A stretch of 64,000 nucleotides of DNA from Isoetes taiwanensis. Lineage: Eukaryota; Streptophyta; Lycopodiopsida; Isoetales; Isoetaceae. Under the pieces are notes generated by a model that ran no database searches, was not told where the DNA came from, and saw nothing but the letters and a program-made list of their open reading frames with translations. Below, one piece after another: positions 21,833 through 33,020 of this stretch; position 1 is the first letter of the stretch, and each line of letters opens with the position of its first letter. Where the stretch lies: the NCBI GenBank assembly GCA_021234155.1, contig JAJEKV010000076.1:1-64000 (forward strand), read 5' to 3'. Position numbers and translations under genes: made by a program.

Positions 21833-21985
21833 ATTTTTGTGATTATTTGCCTTATCCAAGCAACTGTGGAGCTCGCCAGAGATACCATCAGAACTACGGA
21901 GGAAGAAAAAAAACCCTTTTCCAAAATCCGGATAAAAGCATGGCCGGAAGAAATTTATAGGGCAAAAGGTTAAAAGGTACAAGAA
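21833..21985. repeat. Repeated promoter-like block, copy 1
   Basis: TTGTGATTATTTGCCTTATCC...CCAAGCAACTGTG, then AACTACGGAGGAAG, CCCTTTTCCAAAATCCGG and GAAATTTATAGGGCAAAAG recur at 24460-24602 in the same order. On the reverse strand the right edge reads CCCTATAAATTTC, a good TATA box. Copy 1 contains a 15-bp segment (ATAAAAGCATGGCCG area) missing from copy 2. The GC-rich hairpin at 21979-22022 abuts copy 1 only. Confidence 0.6.
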
Positions 21986-22022
21986 ATTTATCGCGGCGGC
22001 GAAGGCCGCCGCGAACATTTCT
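21979..22022. repeat. GC-rich hairpin motif, inverted copy
   Basis: ACAAGAAATTTATCGCGGCGGC-GAAG-GCCGCCGCGAACATTTCT (given here in pieces) is the inverse of the motif at 39970-40016, with about 40 matching bases including AT-rich flanks. Read on the reverse strand it opens MFAAAFAAAINFLY; the unit B motif reads MFAAALAAVINFLY, so the frame is kept in both. Confidence 0.75.
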
Positions 22023-22440
22023 CTTCACTTCACTTCACTTCACTTGGATTTCAACTCAGATAACGAGGGTTTTGCAGGGTTTTCGAGCAAAAGAAGCCAA
22101 TAGTGAGAAGCTCAAGTCATTCCGAACTGCATTATGTAAGTCTACAGTACGGTCCTATTTACAGGGATTCTTTCTTCAACAACTAAGGTTTTCGATAGCT
22201 AAATATGTAATTCACACCATGTTTATTTGAAATTTTTAATTTCTTATCGCGTTTTTCTTATCACCTTGTGAGTTCAAAGTTTTTATTATTCCACCACTTC
22301 TCATCACCTTGTGCTTATGGGAAGGTGCGAGGTGCTAAACTAAAATTATATATTCTGATGTTGATTTTGTATCAAAAGGGAGACAGACCTAGCATTTCTA
22401 GAGAAAGAGAGGTTCATTTCAAAACGTTAGATATTGGCAT
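22023..22440. other. No gene recognised; CTTCA microsatellite at left
   Basis: CTTCACTTCACTTCACTTCACTT at 22021-22045 lies beside the hairpin. The following sequence is T-rich and intron-like but no exon was identified. Confidence 0.4.
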
Positions 22441-23010
22441 CAAAGCTTGACCCTTGAAGCCAAATTATATGACTTAGCGTTGTTATCACGTATAGGCAAC
22501 CAAACTATTTCCTCCTCCTTCAATTTCATTCCTTCATCTGCACTGCTATCTTATTCATCCTCAAGCCTTTCCAATCCATCCCACTCTGCCCGCTCAGACC
22601 ACTCTGTTGCTCCAAGCTCCTTCAATTATTTGTATTCATCATCTTTAGACTCAACAAAGACAGAATAATCTACCAGATCCTCTAGATATGCGTCTGAACT
22701 TCCCGCTTTACCTCTTTCTTTTATCTTTTCACTTATTGCCTAAAGAATAGGCTGTCTGAAACATGCCTCTTCTCTATTTGCCCGTTGATAGTCACGTACA
22801 GCCTTGGCAATTTCTATCTGACAACAATATTTTTGCATCCAGCAATGCCCATCTGTTATTTTCAAGATATATCCGTTGAGAATGCTCAGCATAATAAACA
22901 TCTTCTTTCTTTATTTCTGTGATGGAATCCTTCTTCTGTTGTGGCACACTCAAATTGAGAATGTTACTGGTATGACGACCCCATTGCCTGCGACTGCCAA
23001 TTTCTTTTTA
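22441..23010 (-). pseudogene. Broken reverse-strand exon of an unidentified gene
   Basis: On the reverse strand successive frames read SITEIKKEDVYYAEHSQRIY (about 22900-22960), AVRDYQRANREEACFRQPIL, AISEKIKERGKAGSSDAYLE, then DLVDYSVFVESKDDEYK and GMKLKEEEIVWLPI. One frameshift (about 22800) and three in-frame stops interrupt it. Amino-acid use (acidic and charged, few Cys) is protein-like and unlike the surrounding sequence. Two of the three stops are TAA preceded by clean sequence, so it looks like a real relic, not only sequencing error. Family not recognised. Confidence 0.35.
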
Positions 23011-24440
23011 GAATTTGAAGCCATTGGACTGTCCTGCAATTCCATTCAAAGCTGTGACATGATTGCTGAACCTTAAATGAGCTATGAGTTCCACATGATG
23101 CCATTGACATGGTTGACGATGCATTTTCAGAATGATTACATGCAGTAGCAACAGGTGTGAATAAATATATGCTTTGTAGGTTGTTTGGAATTTAACCAGC
23201 TCTACATGAATGCATGCTACATAGAATGAAAGGACAACTGAACTCCCTAAAGTTATGTGGCACTTCCATCAAAGAGAATGAATGCCTGTCACAGGTAAGA
23301 CATGAGGCTTATAAGCATCCTTGAATAATTTAGCAAAATAAAGGAGAGCTAAACTGGCATGATTTAGACAAAATAACGTGCAGTAAACAAACATGAAAAG
23401 AAATAACTCTGACGGCCGAAAAATTTTTGCATAAATCTGAAAATGTAGTGCAACAAAATCTCATCAAGGCCAAATAAGAAAACATACAACTTTCTGCAAC
23501 ATATGATGATGCCTCATATATTGATGCCTAATACAGATATATTTATCTAAAAAATCATGGTATACGAAAAGCATCTGCAAGTCTATGAAATAGTAGATCA
23601 CGGCCAACTAATATTTAAATTGGAGAGCTGGGAATTGCTGGCCACAGTGAGGAGAGAATGCTGATTCAGGTTGATAAACGGGGAAATCGATTAGGTTAAA
23701 GAACTGAAAAGAATGCGGCAATTTACCTGAAGCATGTTATGGATTGGCATCGCTTGGTTGAGGGGCGCAGCCAGATTGACAGAAGTCTGCGACATGTAAA
23801 ATTAGCCACGCCACTAACTTTATAGACTGCATCCTTAATGATGCTTGGAGCTTCTGGCTATGGCAGAACAGGGACGCCCAAAACCAGAGCTTGCTTGAAA
23901 GCCAGCCAGTCTGTAGAAGCCGCTCAACTGACCCGGCCTTCTCATTACCTTTTACACCCAAGCTTAAAAGTATGAAGCACAACATCGCCCACAGCAGGCA
24001 CCATTAGATTTAGCATGCAAACTCGAGTTTTCAAAACCCAAAATTGCGTTCATGTTTCTCACAAGAGAATCTCTGCCAATGGCGCCTTTGTGGGACGAAT
24101 TCTTCCGGCATCACAATCTAGGATTTCAATTGTTTGAGGCAGAGATTTGGTGCTGCTTCATCGACCAGTCAGAAAGCTTAACATCGAAGTATCTGTTCTG
24201 GGTCATCAAGATATGCCTGTGTACCTTTACGGTGACCATAAACCCATAACCTATTTTCCTGATAATGTAAGCTTCACGCCGCTTAAACCTGAATCATTGA
24301 ACTTATTTCCGGGGCTTTTTCTCAACAATACTGCATCTACCTTTTCTTGAACACTGCATGAACACTGCCGGAAGATTTGCTTCCTTGATGAAGTTCTTGC
24401 ACTAAAGCCATCATCTCAAACAGTGTAGGGCTGCCTTATC
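23011..24440. other. Stretch with weak coding hints, no gene called
   Basis: A reverse frame at 23737-23985 and overlapping forward frames at 24052-24350 (with DMPVYLYGDHKPITYFPDNV) look mildly protein-like but have no start, splice or domain support. They may be exon relics of the same unknown gene as 22441-23010. Confidence 0.3.
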
Positions 24441-24450
24441 CAAGCAACTG

Positions 24451-24602
24451 TGATTTTTTGTGATTATTTGCCTTATCCAAGCAACTGTGAGCTCTGCCAG
24501 GAGATACCACTGTAACTACGGAGGAAGAAAGAAACCCTTTTCCAAAATCCGGCCGGAAGAAATTTATAGGGCAAAAGAGGTTAAAAGGTAAAAGGAAAAA
24601 GA
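24451..24602. repeat. Repeated promoter-like block, copy 2
   Basis: Second copy of the block at 21833-21985. The 31-bp piece GTGATTATTTGCCTTATCCAAGCAACTGTG is additionally doubled at its left edge (24430 and 24463). It ends about 60 bases upstream of the small secreted-peptide ORF, so it may contribute to that gene's promoter. Confidence 0.6.
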
Positions 24603-24661
24603 TAGAAGTATAATTATAAGAAGTCCAACAAATAAGCAAACAACCGAATCTGCTTCATTTC

Positions 24662-24916
24662 ATGGCAAGCAAGAAGGTTATGGTTTGCTTTTTGTTTTCA
24701 TTATTATTATGTGTCTCCTTAGCACAAGGCCGCGCCACCACGATACTTTCGACCCAAAAATTACTTCAAAAAAATATAGTCAATAACAATAATGGTTTAT
24801 TCGGTTTGGAGATTGATGGGGCTTCGGGCTCAACAGCCTGGAACAGGAAGCAAGTGGATTTCAAAGGTGAATGTTTCCCTTTTGAGTCTTGTGGGGATTT
24901 GATGGAAGAGCCTTGA
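24662..24916 (+). CDS. Candidate small secreted peptide, 84 aa
   Basis: Residues 1-23 form a classic signal peptide: MASKK, then a hydrophobic core VMVCFLFSLLLCVSLA and a small-residue cleavage site AQG. The mature part (about 60 aa) ends GECFPFESCGDLMEEP with two cysteines (ECFPFESC). TATAATTATAAG about 50 bases upstream (24608-24620) could be a TATA box. A GGTGAATG donor-like site at about 24864 means the last residues could be intron read-through. Size and layout fit an apoplastic signalling or defence peptide, but no named family is recognised. Confidence 0.4.
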   Translation: MASKKVMVCFLFSLLLCVSLAQGRATTILSTQKLLQKNIVNNNNGLFGLEIDGASGSTAWNRKQVDFKGECFPFESCGDLMEEP

Positions 24917-25739
24917 GATTAGACGGAAGTGGCGGTGCTATAGAAGGTTTATAGGTCGTTTCATAGGAGGTTTATAGGCTGTTTCATCGGAGGCCACATT
25001 ATAATTATTGTTGATAATGTTGCCATAATAGACTTTCAATGCTTCTCATATAGATTATTTTTAATGAAATAATTTTCAAAGTTCACTTTCCCTTATACAT
25101 TAGAGAAACTTACAAAATACTCTTAATTATTGACTAAATTATCAAAAAGCTTCTTAAACAAATCCTAATTTAATTTAAAATTTCCCAACTTGCCCATTTT
25201 TCCTAACAATCTTCTTGCATAACTTGGATAGGTGGAATTACATTTCTAAAGGGTGATATTGAAGCATAATTAAGGGCTAGTTTGAATGTATATGGATGTT
25301 CACGTACACCTTTACAAAAAGAATATCATAGAAGATAAGAACTCGTATATAATTGTAGGGATTGGATGTCTGTAAAGGGTGATATTGAAGCACAAAAGAT
25401 AAGCAATTAAGGGCTAGTTTGAATGTATGCGGATGACCACTCACACCTTTTCAAAAGTAATGTCGTAGAAGATGAGAACTCGTAGTATCATTATAGGGAC
25501 AAAATGGATAGAGCCCGTGCAAATAACGAAAGAGAATTTCTCCATTTAATTGGTCTAATCCTAGACCCATAAATGGCACATGCCTATTTATATTCAAATC
25601 TCGTATATAGCATGAAATTTAAGATACCATTATCTTAACATATATAAACAAGAAATTTAATGCGTCCTACGGTGCATGTTCGAGTTTTAGCATGTTCCTA
25701 CGTGCAAGTTCTTGTCGTGCCCTACATTCTAAAAGAATC
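24917..25739. other. Non-coding, with a 130-bp tandem duplication
   Basis: TTTATAGGTCGTTTCATAGGAGG is doubled near 24950-24990. GTAAAGGGTGATATTGAAGCA starts at about 25240 and again at 25373, giving two diverged units of roughly 130 bp (each with AAGGGCTAGTTTGAATGTAT). At 25540-25640 is a diverged copy of the sequence at 1003-1120. No gene. Confidence 0.6.
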
Positions 25740-26430
25740 TCTTGAGAATACTCTAAATTCATAGATTCTCAAAGATTCTACCAAGGTTCTCTTAGAGGTT
25801 TCGTGAGCATTTCTCTAAATTTTATAAGATTCCCTCTAGATTCCATTAGATTTCCCTAGATTCTCCAAGATTCTATGAAGATCCCCTTGGATTCCCTTAG
25901 ATTCCTTTAGATTTTATGAGATTGCCCTAGGTTCCCTTACATTTCAAAGAGATTCTATAAAGATTCCCTTAGATGCTCTAAGATTTCATCAACATTTTCT
26001 TAGATTCCCTTAGATTTTATGAAGATTCCTTTAGATCCCCCAGATTTTAAGAGATTCCCTTAGGCTTGTAAATATTTTTCTAGATTCTCTTGCATTTTAT
26101 AAGATTTTCTTAGATTCTATTAGATTCTTCTGGATTCCTTTACATTCTAGAACTTTTTAGAACATTCTAAGACTTTCTGGAACATTCTAAGACTTTCAAT
26201 ATATTCTAGAACTTTCTGGAAGTATTTCCCTAGATTTCCTTATATTCCTGTAGATTCTCCTACATTCTAGAACATTCCAAAACTTATTAGAACAATTTGG
26301 AACTTTCTGGAAGAATTTTCTTAGATCCCCCCTAGATTCTCTTATGTTCTAGAACTTTCTAGAGAGCCTTCCAGAACATTCTAGAACTTTCTTGAACTAG
26401 CTAGAACGTTATAGTCTATTTTATCTTAAT
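25740..26430. repeat. A/T-rich degenerate array TTAGATTCCC/TTCTAGAAC, entering unit B
   Basis: Dozens of variants of AGATTCCCTTAGATT, then TTCTAGAACTTTCTAGAA, in head-to-tail order with unit sizes of about 12-20 bases. From 26222 it is the same as window bases 1-210, which fixes the start of the visible unit A/unit B match. Confidence 0.8.
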
Positions 26431-26478
26431 GGGAAAATTACCCTTAAGTATATTTGAAACATAAATTATTCTTAGAGT

Positions 26479-27000
26479 TAATGCTTGGTCTAGTGGTTAG
26501 CATGGGGGGCTGAGGGGTCAATGGCCAGGGTTCGAATGCCCACATAACATAAAAATTTTAAAAGCCTTTTCCTAAGGGATGAGCATTCAACTTGGGCCGT
26601 AGAATCTTGGACTCGATCACGGGTCGAGATCTCACCACGTGACAATAATTAAAGCAATATGATAGGATCTATTATATATAATTCCCAAAGTCATGTGCAC
26701 CGTAGGATATGTGCCAAGCCAAGTGAGCCGTAAGATCTCGGATCGATGATCAGGATCGGATCAACCTAGACCGTAGGATCGATTACATATAATTCCCAAA
26801 GCCATGTGCACCGTAGGATGTGTCCCAAAGCAACGTGAGCCGTAGGATCTCGGACCGACGATCAGAATCAGATCAACCTGGACGGTAGGATTGCCTACAT
26901 ATAATCTACAAACAAACTCCCAAGCCATCTGGGCCATAGAACACGTCCCAAAGCCACGTGAGCCGTAGGATCTCGGATCAACGGCCGGATTCAGAAGGAC
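26479..27000. repeat. SINE head and CCGTAGGAT array (unit B)
   Basis: A-box-like TGGTCTAGTGGTTAGC at 26486-26501, B-box GGGTTCGAATGCC at 26528-26540, then the CCGTAGGAT array at 26590-27000. Same structure as 258-775, with a few small deletions such as loss of GAGCC near 26660. Confidence 0.65.
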
Positions 27001-27134
27001 AAACATAAGAACATATATATGTTATGATATGATATTGTAGGTTGATTGCTCTAGAACATTATTCTGAAATTCCTATCTAGAATTTTGACACCTCAGCCAA
27101 CTTCGTGCGCAACACTTCTCCATAAGAAAATTTG

Positions 27135-28419
27135 AAACGTATAATAATTTTTTTTTTTTTCTTTGAAGGAACGAAGTTTCTGTATTAATCAGATAGGAAG
27201 AATTACAATACAGAGATCCCTCTATGGATCAGATATAAGTTAAGTACAAAGGATCCCATCTGGATCTGAATCATGTCTGTAGCTAAAGTACACATGAGCC
27301 TCTCTCAACCTCTTCTTTTTGTCTAACCAATTTTACAAAGATTAACATCTTCCCAATTAAACAGTACTATAGGAGCCAAGTGCCCATTTTTCCTTGTTGC
27401 AAACAAATCTTGAATGCTCCAAAAACCTCTTGCAAAAATAGAAATGAAGATGGAAGAGATGAAGAGTAACCTGAACAGTCTCCCGCTCTGTTCAGGGAAT
27501 CCCATACTTCGGACTATGATCCAAATATACAATTTTATTACCGAATGTGTGATTAAAAGGAGATCTTTGATTGTCTGGTGCGCCGGTCGGTGACAGAATT
27601 GGCTAGACACACCCTTGACCACCACCGAACTCTCCCTAAATCTTGGCTCATGATTATGGAAGCATCTTCCTGGACACAATCAGATCCCTAGCTCGGCAAT
27701 CTCAAATAACCCGACATTTTGTTTTAAAACCGTAATTTAAGATCAAGAATTTACTCGCTTCTTCCAAGAAAACATCCCTAGATCTTTCCGCTAGCAAGAA
27801 AGAGCAAGAGGAGGGGAAAAGTTTCAAAGATAATAGACTTGTAAGAAATATTTAGGCGCCAATAAAACTCAAACGTTGAATCATCTTCTCTCATAGCTGC
27901 GCCGCTTTTATTCTACCTTATAGGCATCTGCTACCGCTTTTGGTGTGCTTATCCATAAAAGAAACAAAGAATAACCTATTCTGCAAGATCCGGCTCATCC
28001 CTAAATCACATGTTCAGATGGACTAACCAAGAAACAAGAATCTTGGGCTGCTGGAAACCTATCAGAACTATTCCATGCCTTTGCTAAATTCATGAAAATC
28101 ACTAAGCTTACCAAAGGGGAAGCATCAGAATAAGTCCACGTTAGTGGAAAAATCGTTTGGGCTGAAGAGACCGCCATGAAGAAGATCCAAGAATCACCAA
28201 TTAACAGCCTGATATAAGCAAAATCTGGATTATGTAGGAAGCCAAAACCCCTTCTAGCAGCCAGGAACAAGATTTTAAACGAAATTAGGTGTCACCGCAG
28301 TGCCGTGAGCAGAGAAAAAGGGCGGCCCCTTTCTCCGCTACCGCCCTAGCCGTGAAGGCGCCAAGAAGTCATCTCGGCAGCTGCATCAACCTAGACCAAG
28401 CTGAAAAAACGTATAATAA
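27135..28419 (-). mobile_element. Reverse-oriented retroposon (about 1.26 kb, 27148-28406), unit B only
   Basis: The direct repeat AAACGTATAATAA (13 bp) flanks the segment at 27135-27147 and 28407-28419. A T14 run immediately inside the left repeat is a reverse-strand poly(A) tail. Unit A has only one diverged copy of the target (about 913-926). These are the features of target-primed reverse transcription. A reverse frame near the tail (27323-27679) reads RSMGFPEQSGRLFRLLFISS and FNWEDVNLCKIG, like a degenerate LINE C-terminus or a transcribed host sequence. A second frame is at 28001-28270. It may be a 5'-truncated LINE or a processed pseudogene. Confidence 0.65.
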
Positions 28420-29100
28420 ATTGAGGCAAAGGAACAATCGAAAGCTCCAAAGGCGGAGGGAAAGAATGGATCGATGGAGCAGTCAGCGAGAGGGCTCCAT
28501 TTAATTGATCTAATCCTAGACCTATTTGTATTCAAATCTGGTATAGTATGTGATTCTAGCATGAAATTTAGGATACTAATATTATCTACTCTAATATAAT
28601 CGATATAAGCCAAGATTCGATTCCCATATTCCTTGGATTCCCGTCCGGGGAAAAAAATAGGGTGCTCGTGTGAAAAAAAAGGAAAAATAAGAACCGTATC
28701 AGGGTGGACATCTGTCGATCGAAGATATTTTTGTTGTGACAAATGGCAGTCGTGAGTTCGTCTCGTCGTTGATCTTATCTGCTTCTTATCTACTTCTGAA
28801 GGACTCTGCTCCGTCAAGTGCTCTTCCTGCCAGTTCGTTTGCTCCATTCCGGCGAGCTCTCCTTTCACCGCCGCCATAACCCAGGTAGTAAAAAATTTGT
28901 GTGTCTGTGATGCATCTTTTTGGCTATGGTTCTTTCTGGCATGGTTCGCCCTTTGGTCAGGTTGATCGCATCCCCTGTTCTTGGGTCCGATCAATGCCAT
29001 CAAGCATGGCCGCTTCCAATTCATGCAAATCCGAACAGAGAGGCCTGCTTTGTGCCACCGGAAACTGGGGACTTCTTGGGTGTTCTATTATCAGGCCTCT
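28420..29100. other. Non-coding, unit B counterpart of 926-1603
   Basis: Same sequence as unit A with many small differences at CAG/CTG sites. No gene recognised. Confidence 0.5.
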
Positions 29101-29643
29101 CATTAGGGATTTTTTGAGATCATAAAAGGGCCTTCTAAGAACTGCTGACTAAGCTATATGAACTACCAATCGAAAAAGCAGGCGGTAATCCGGCCAAAAG
29201 CAGATTATAACTAACTTACTGGATCACATTTTCTAGCATAAGTTTTGATAGAAAAGTCCAAATGAGCTCTTGTTTGGTGCAATAGATAGATCTCATTGAG
29301 ATCTTTCCAACCTTGGGTGGTTTGCATATCTTTTAGTCCCGTAGGATAGTAAAAAATGGTAAAACCATATTTTTTAGAGTTTTGACAATCATAAGTGGTT
29401 AGAATATGTGCAAGCACCTAAGGTTGGAAAGATCTCAATGAGATCTATCTATTGCACTAAAGGAGAGCTCATTTGACTTTTCTATTAATAGTTATACTAG
29501 AAAATGTGATCCAAATGAGTTAGTTATAACGATTTTTGCCGACTGACCCGCCGTCGACTCGATTTCGATTGGTAGTCCATTTATCTTCATTTGGCTTAGT
29601 TGGCATGTTTTGAAGGCCCTTTTTAATCTAAAAAAACCTAATG
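29101..29643. mobile_element. 543-bp foldback element, unit B only
   Basis: The ends CATTAGGGATTTTTTGAGAT and the inverse of AATCTAAAAAAACCTAATG form terminal inverted repeats of about 33 bp including AAGGGCCTTC. Inside, about 100 bp near 29218-29330 (GATCACATTTTCTAG...AGATCTCATTGAGATC) is inverted at 29405-29520, so almost the whole element can fold into one hairpin. Removing it restores the unit A sequence GGCCTCTTCTTT exactly, without any target duplication. No coding capacity. Confidence 0.75.
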
Positions 29644-30364
29644 TCTTTTTAAAGGCTACCATGCCCCATTTGCACAATTAGCATCACACCGGGTTAGATT
29701 TGTTAATGTGGAAAAAGAAATTTTCCCTTTTTTCTGCCATCTAAAATGGCTATCTCATTTCTAAATTTTGCAAAACCCGGAGCATGCAAGTTTGATTAAT
29801 GTAATCTTGCTGTGCAGAGGTGAGTCATGAGCTTGTGCATGCTTATTTGCTTAGCTACAACAGCCTTTCTAAGGCATTAATGGCTGTGAAGGAGTCTTCC
29901 ATGTTCCCGCTCCACATGAAATAATTGGCACTAGAGATTATCCAGTAAGTTTGGTAAAGTTTCCTCTGGTTTTTTGTTGCAAAACTAAAGGTTACGGGCG
30001 GTTTAAAGGGAAAATGCTTAATCTCCTTTATTCTTCATGTTTAATCGATGAGCCGTCGGTTGTTACTTTATTTTTTCGTTTAATCCTGTTGCAAGGACGT
30101 CTCTGATCTTTGAATCATACACAGTTTTCCCTTTGTTCCAGCAGAGGTTTTGCCTTTTCCAATTTCGTGCGGTGATGTTGACATGGGTTTGGAGCTGCTG
30201 AAAATAAGCCAGGCAATGGATAGAGGCTGGTTGGTTGTGCTGGGATAATAGCCACAGGTAGGCTTTATGTCGTTTGTTTTTTTGCCGGAGTTGAGCTCTA
30301 TATAAATCGGGAGACTTCATGCCAGTTTAGGGAAAGTAAAGCCAAAGGACACCAAGGTAGCTAT
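29644..30364. other. Non-coding, unit B counterpart of 1618-2366
   Basis: Same sequence as unit A with scattered CAG/CTG-linked differences (for example CCAGTAAG at 29942 against CCGATAAG in A). No gene. Confidence 0.5.
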
Positions 30365-30883
30365 TTGCATTATACTTCATATTGTCTTTTTTTGTACAGA
30401 TTTGACATTAAAGTCCGGTCAATATTTTTATTGTTTCTTGAAGGGCGAGGGGGAGCAAGCGACCTTAAAAGTAAATCTACTACAAAACAAGGAGTTCAAG
30501 TTGATCCAAGTGCATTAAGTGTTGTTAGAGTTCCTACTTCCACTCGGGGTGACAGAAGATCTGGTTTTGAAAGCTCAGTGATGGAGATGAACAGCAAGGC
30601 GTCTCACCATAGTCTCACCATAGCACACGCCCATTTGTCCCATTGTTGGGCCCTGAATCACAAATATTGTCACATTCCACGCATGAAGCAAACTTTGATA
30701 AAAGCCCAAAGTAAGGAAGATGTCAGAAGTTCTTATTTGATTCTTTCTATCCTAGAGGTTAAATTTACACGAGTCTCTTCTGCAGGGCTGCGGAAGGGAA
30801 CTTGTTGGCTTCAGGAAATAGAAATGTGGAACCTGAAGTCCTTAGTGAAGTTTCTTCCCATACAAGTCCAACAAATGCAGTGA
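30365..30883 (+). pseudogene. Possible gene-fragment exon (unit B)
   Basis: An open frame of 172 codons matches the 139-codon frame at 2367-2786 and extends it with RKGTCWLQEIEMWNLKSLVK. A splice-acceptor-like TTTTTTTGTACAG is at about 30387-30399. The longer frame in B than in A is explained by one small indel near 30780. Unknown family, as for the A copy. Confidence 0.25.
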
Positions 30884-31124
30884 TTTTATAGCTTGAAGTC
30901 TGGCATGGGGGGTCTGTGTTGCCAAATCTCAAACTATCCCATGTGCTACATAAAATCTTGGTTTTTTTGTCTTTTACCCCCAAAAGTAGTTCAAACTACT
31001 TTCTTGGCAATTTTTTTTTGAAGAACTCTCGATCCCATCTGCTTGATCCCCGATTTCCTTTGGATCGTCAGCTAGCCTTGTAGAGGCTAGCCCTCCTTTG
31101 TAATTAGAATGCAAAGATCTACAT

Positions 31125-32978
31125 ATGGATACCAAAATTTTTGCAATTCTCAAACAGGAAGGCAGATTATCTTGTGGTTTTCTGGTTGGTCTATCCTCTG
31201 AGCTTTGGAATTCTCTCATTATCAGGGGCCTTTTTCCTCACCAAAACTTCCATTTTGAATGCACTTTTGTTCCGGGATGTGAAGAATTTGAGATACAAAT
31301 TGTTGATTCTTGGTTGGAGGAATTTATTGGTACCAGAAACATTGAAGCTTCAGCAATTATTCGTGCATACTCCGAGCAGTGGGACACAAAGATCACAATC
31401 AAGTTGTTTTCGGATACAGAATTGGGAGATTTCTCATCAAATTAAGACAAGGGAAACAATTTTGAAGGGAACACTTCCAAGGAAGCACTCAAGCCTGACA
31501 AGTCAGCAAATTCTACACTGACCAACCCTGGAGTCTACCTTGGAGTCAAGCCTAGTCAAGGTCATCATTGGACTAAAGTCAATGGCAGTGTCAGAAGAAT
31601 CAGGAACAACCAAATGAGGAAATCAGAAGGTGTTAATAGCCATTCCAACAATATCTTACCTCATCAGAACTCAAGAGTTGGCTATGCATCTCACTCAGGT
31701 ATCAAAGTTCTGCAGAACTTTGAAAGAAATAAAGAAAAGGGAAAGGCACCTATGCAGATTATTGAGCCAGTTGCAAATACAGAGAAATTGCAGAGCATGT
31801 TAAATCAGGTGATGGAATCACATAATCTCTCAGAGCATTTGGCTCACCCTAAAGTAAAAGGTGTTCCATTAAATAATAAAAGCCATACTCTCCAGCAGCC
31901 AGCCATTTTAAAGGGACTGAAAATTTGTGACCAAGTTCTAGCAAGAAAGTATTCAGTTACCCCACATGTCAAATTTAAGGAGACACCACAATCTTCAAGA
32001 AAAGCCCTTCAGAAAGTCTCAGCAAATCTGCTTAATTGCAGACCTGATACAAATATTGGTCAACCTAAGTGTATAACTTCATCTTCTGCAACAACTTCAA
32101 ATCAAGCAGCTGCCACAAGTTTACCACCACCAAGTCAACCCTCAGATGCTGCTCAACCTGTCTTACAACCTTCTCTTCAGGTTGAACTCTCAAATGCTAA
32201 TGAGGACTCCATCATTGACAAGGTTCACTGTTCGAACAAATTCCAGGTACTTGCTAGCTTAAATGTTGATCAAGATTTAGATAAATTATTGTGCAATAAA
32301 GCAGATAAGCTGTGCCAGGGAGATGGGTTTGTTCCCTCTCATTTTCACTCTCATAAAGTTGCCACTACCATCACCATCTCTCAGCCATTTACTGACCCCC
32401 TAATTGATTTATCCAACACATCCCCTCCCAAGCCTTGCTGTTCATCATCAATTTCAAAGGAAATCGAGGTCCAGTTAGCAAGTCTGCAAGATGGTCTATT
32501 GGCCACTAACAGCAGGGTAATGGAGTCGGATCATGAGAGAGTACAAGATACAGATGCAGAGGTTGAGGTTGTTCAGGAAACACCTGCTCAAAACATGGAT
32601 ACAGACTCAGGAATTTTTATAGACCCTCACAATTTGGATGCTGAAACTCAGGAGATTCCGAATGAATGCAGCAAAGAAGACACCCCTGAGAGGCAAGTTC
32701 CCTTTTTCCTTAACTTAAATGAGATTGATCCTAAGGATGATAATTTAAATTTATTTGAATTCATTCCTGGGGGTTGCTCAGATAATGAAAATGAAAGTGA
32801 TAAAGAAAATTGGGGGAATGAGAGCTTTCTGTCTTCTTGTCCTGTTATTAAAAATTCTAAGAGTGCTATTAAGATTAAAAAGAAGAAGAAGGTCTCTACC
32901 AAACCAAATGTCTCATCCTATCTGCACAAAACTCCAGCTGAGAATACTAGGAGCAAAAAGAACAGGAAATTCAGGTAA
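31125..32978 (+). pseudogene. LINE ORF1 with one internal stop
   Basis: The frame runs 617 codons from the ATG at 31125 to a stop at 32976-32978, broken only by TAA at 31443-31445 (codon 107). An in-frame stop upstream (31101) supports this start. Residues 1-106 are globular and aromatic (FAILKQEGRLSCGFLVGLSS). The remainder is Ser/Asn/Gln-rich and disordered, ending in a Lys/Arg-rich tail. Plant LINE ORF1 proteins bind RNA with an N-terminal domain and usually a CCHC knuckle; no CCHC motif was found here. NKFQVLAS near residue 370 is a motif common late in plant LINE ORF1. Confidence 0.75.
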
Positions 32979-33020
32979 TAAAGGCTATCTTCTAGTTCCC
33001 TTCCTAGGTTTTGATTTTCA

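Noticed and set aside
28386-29024. 212-codon reverse ORF
   Set aside because: The unit A counterpart (876-1394) has a different start and end and several shifts; no domain or motif, and part overlaps a dispersed repeat.
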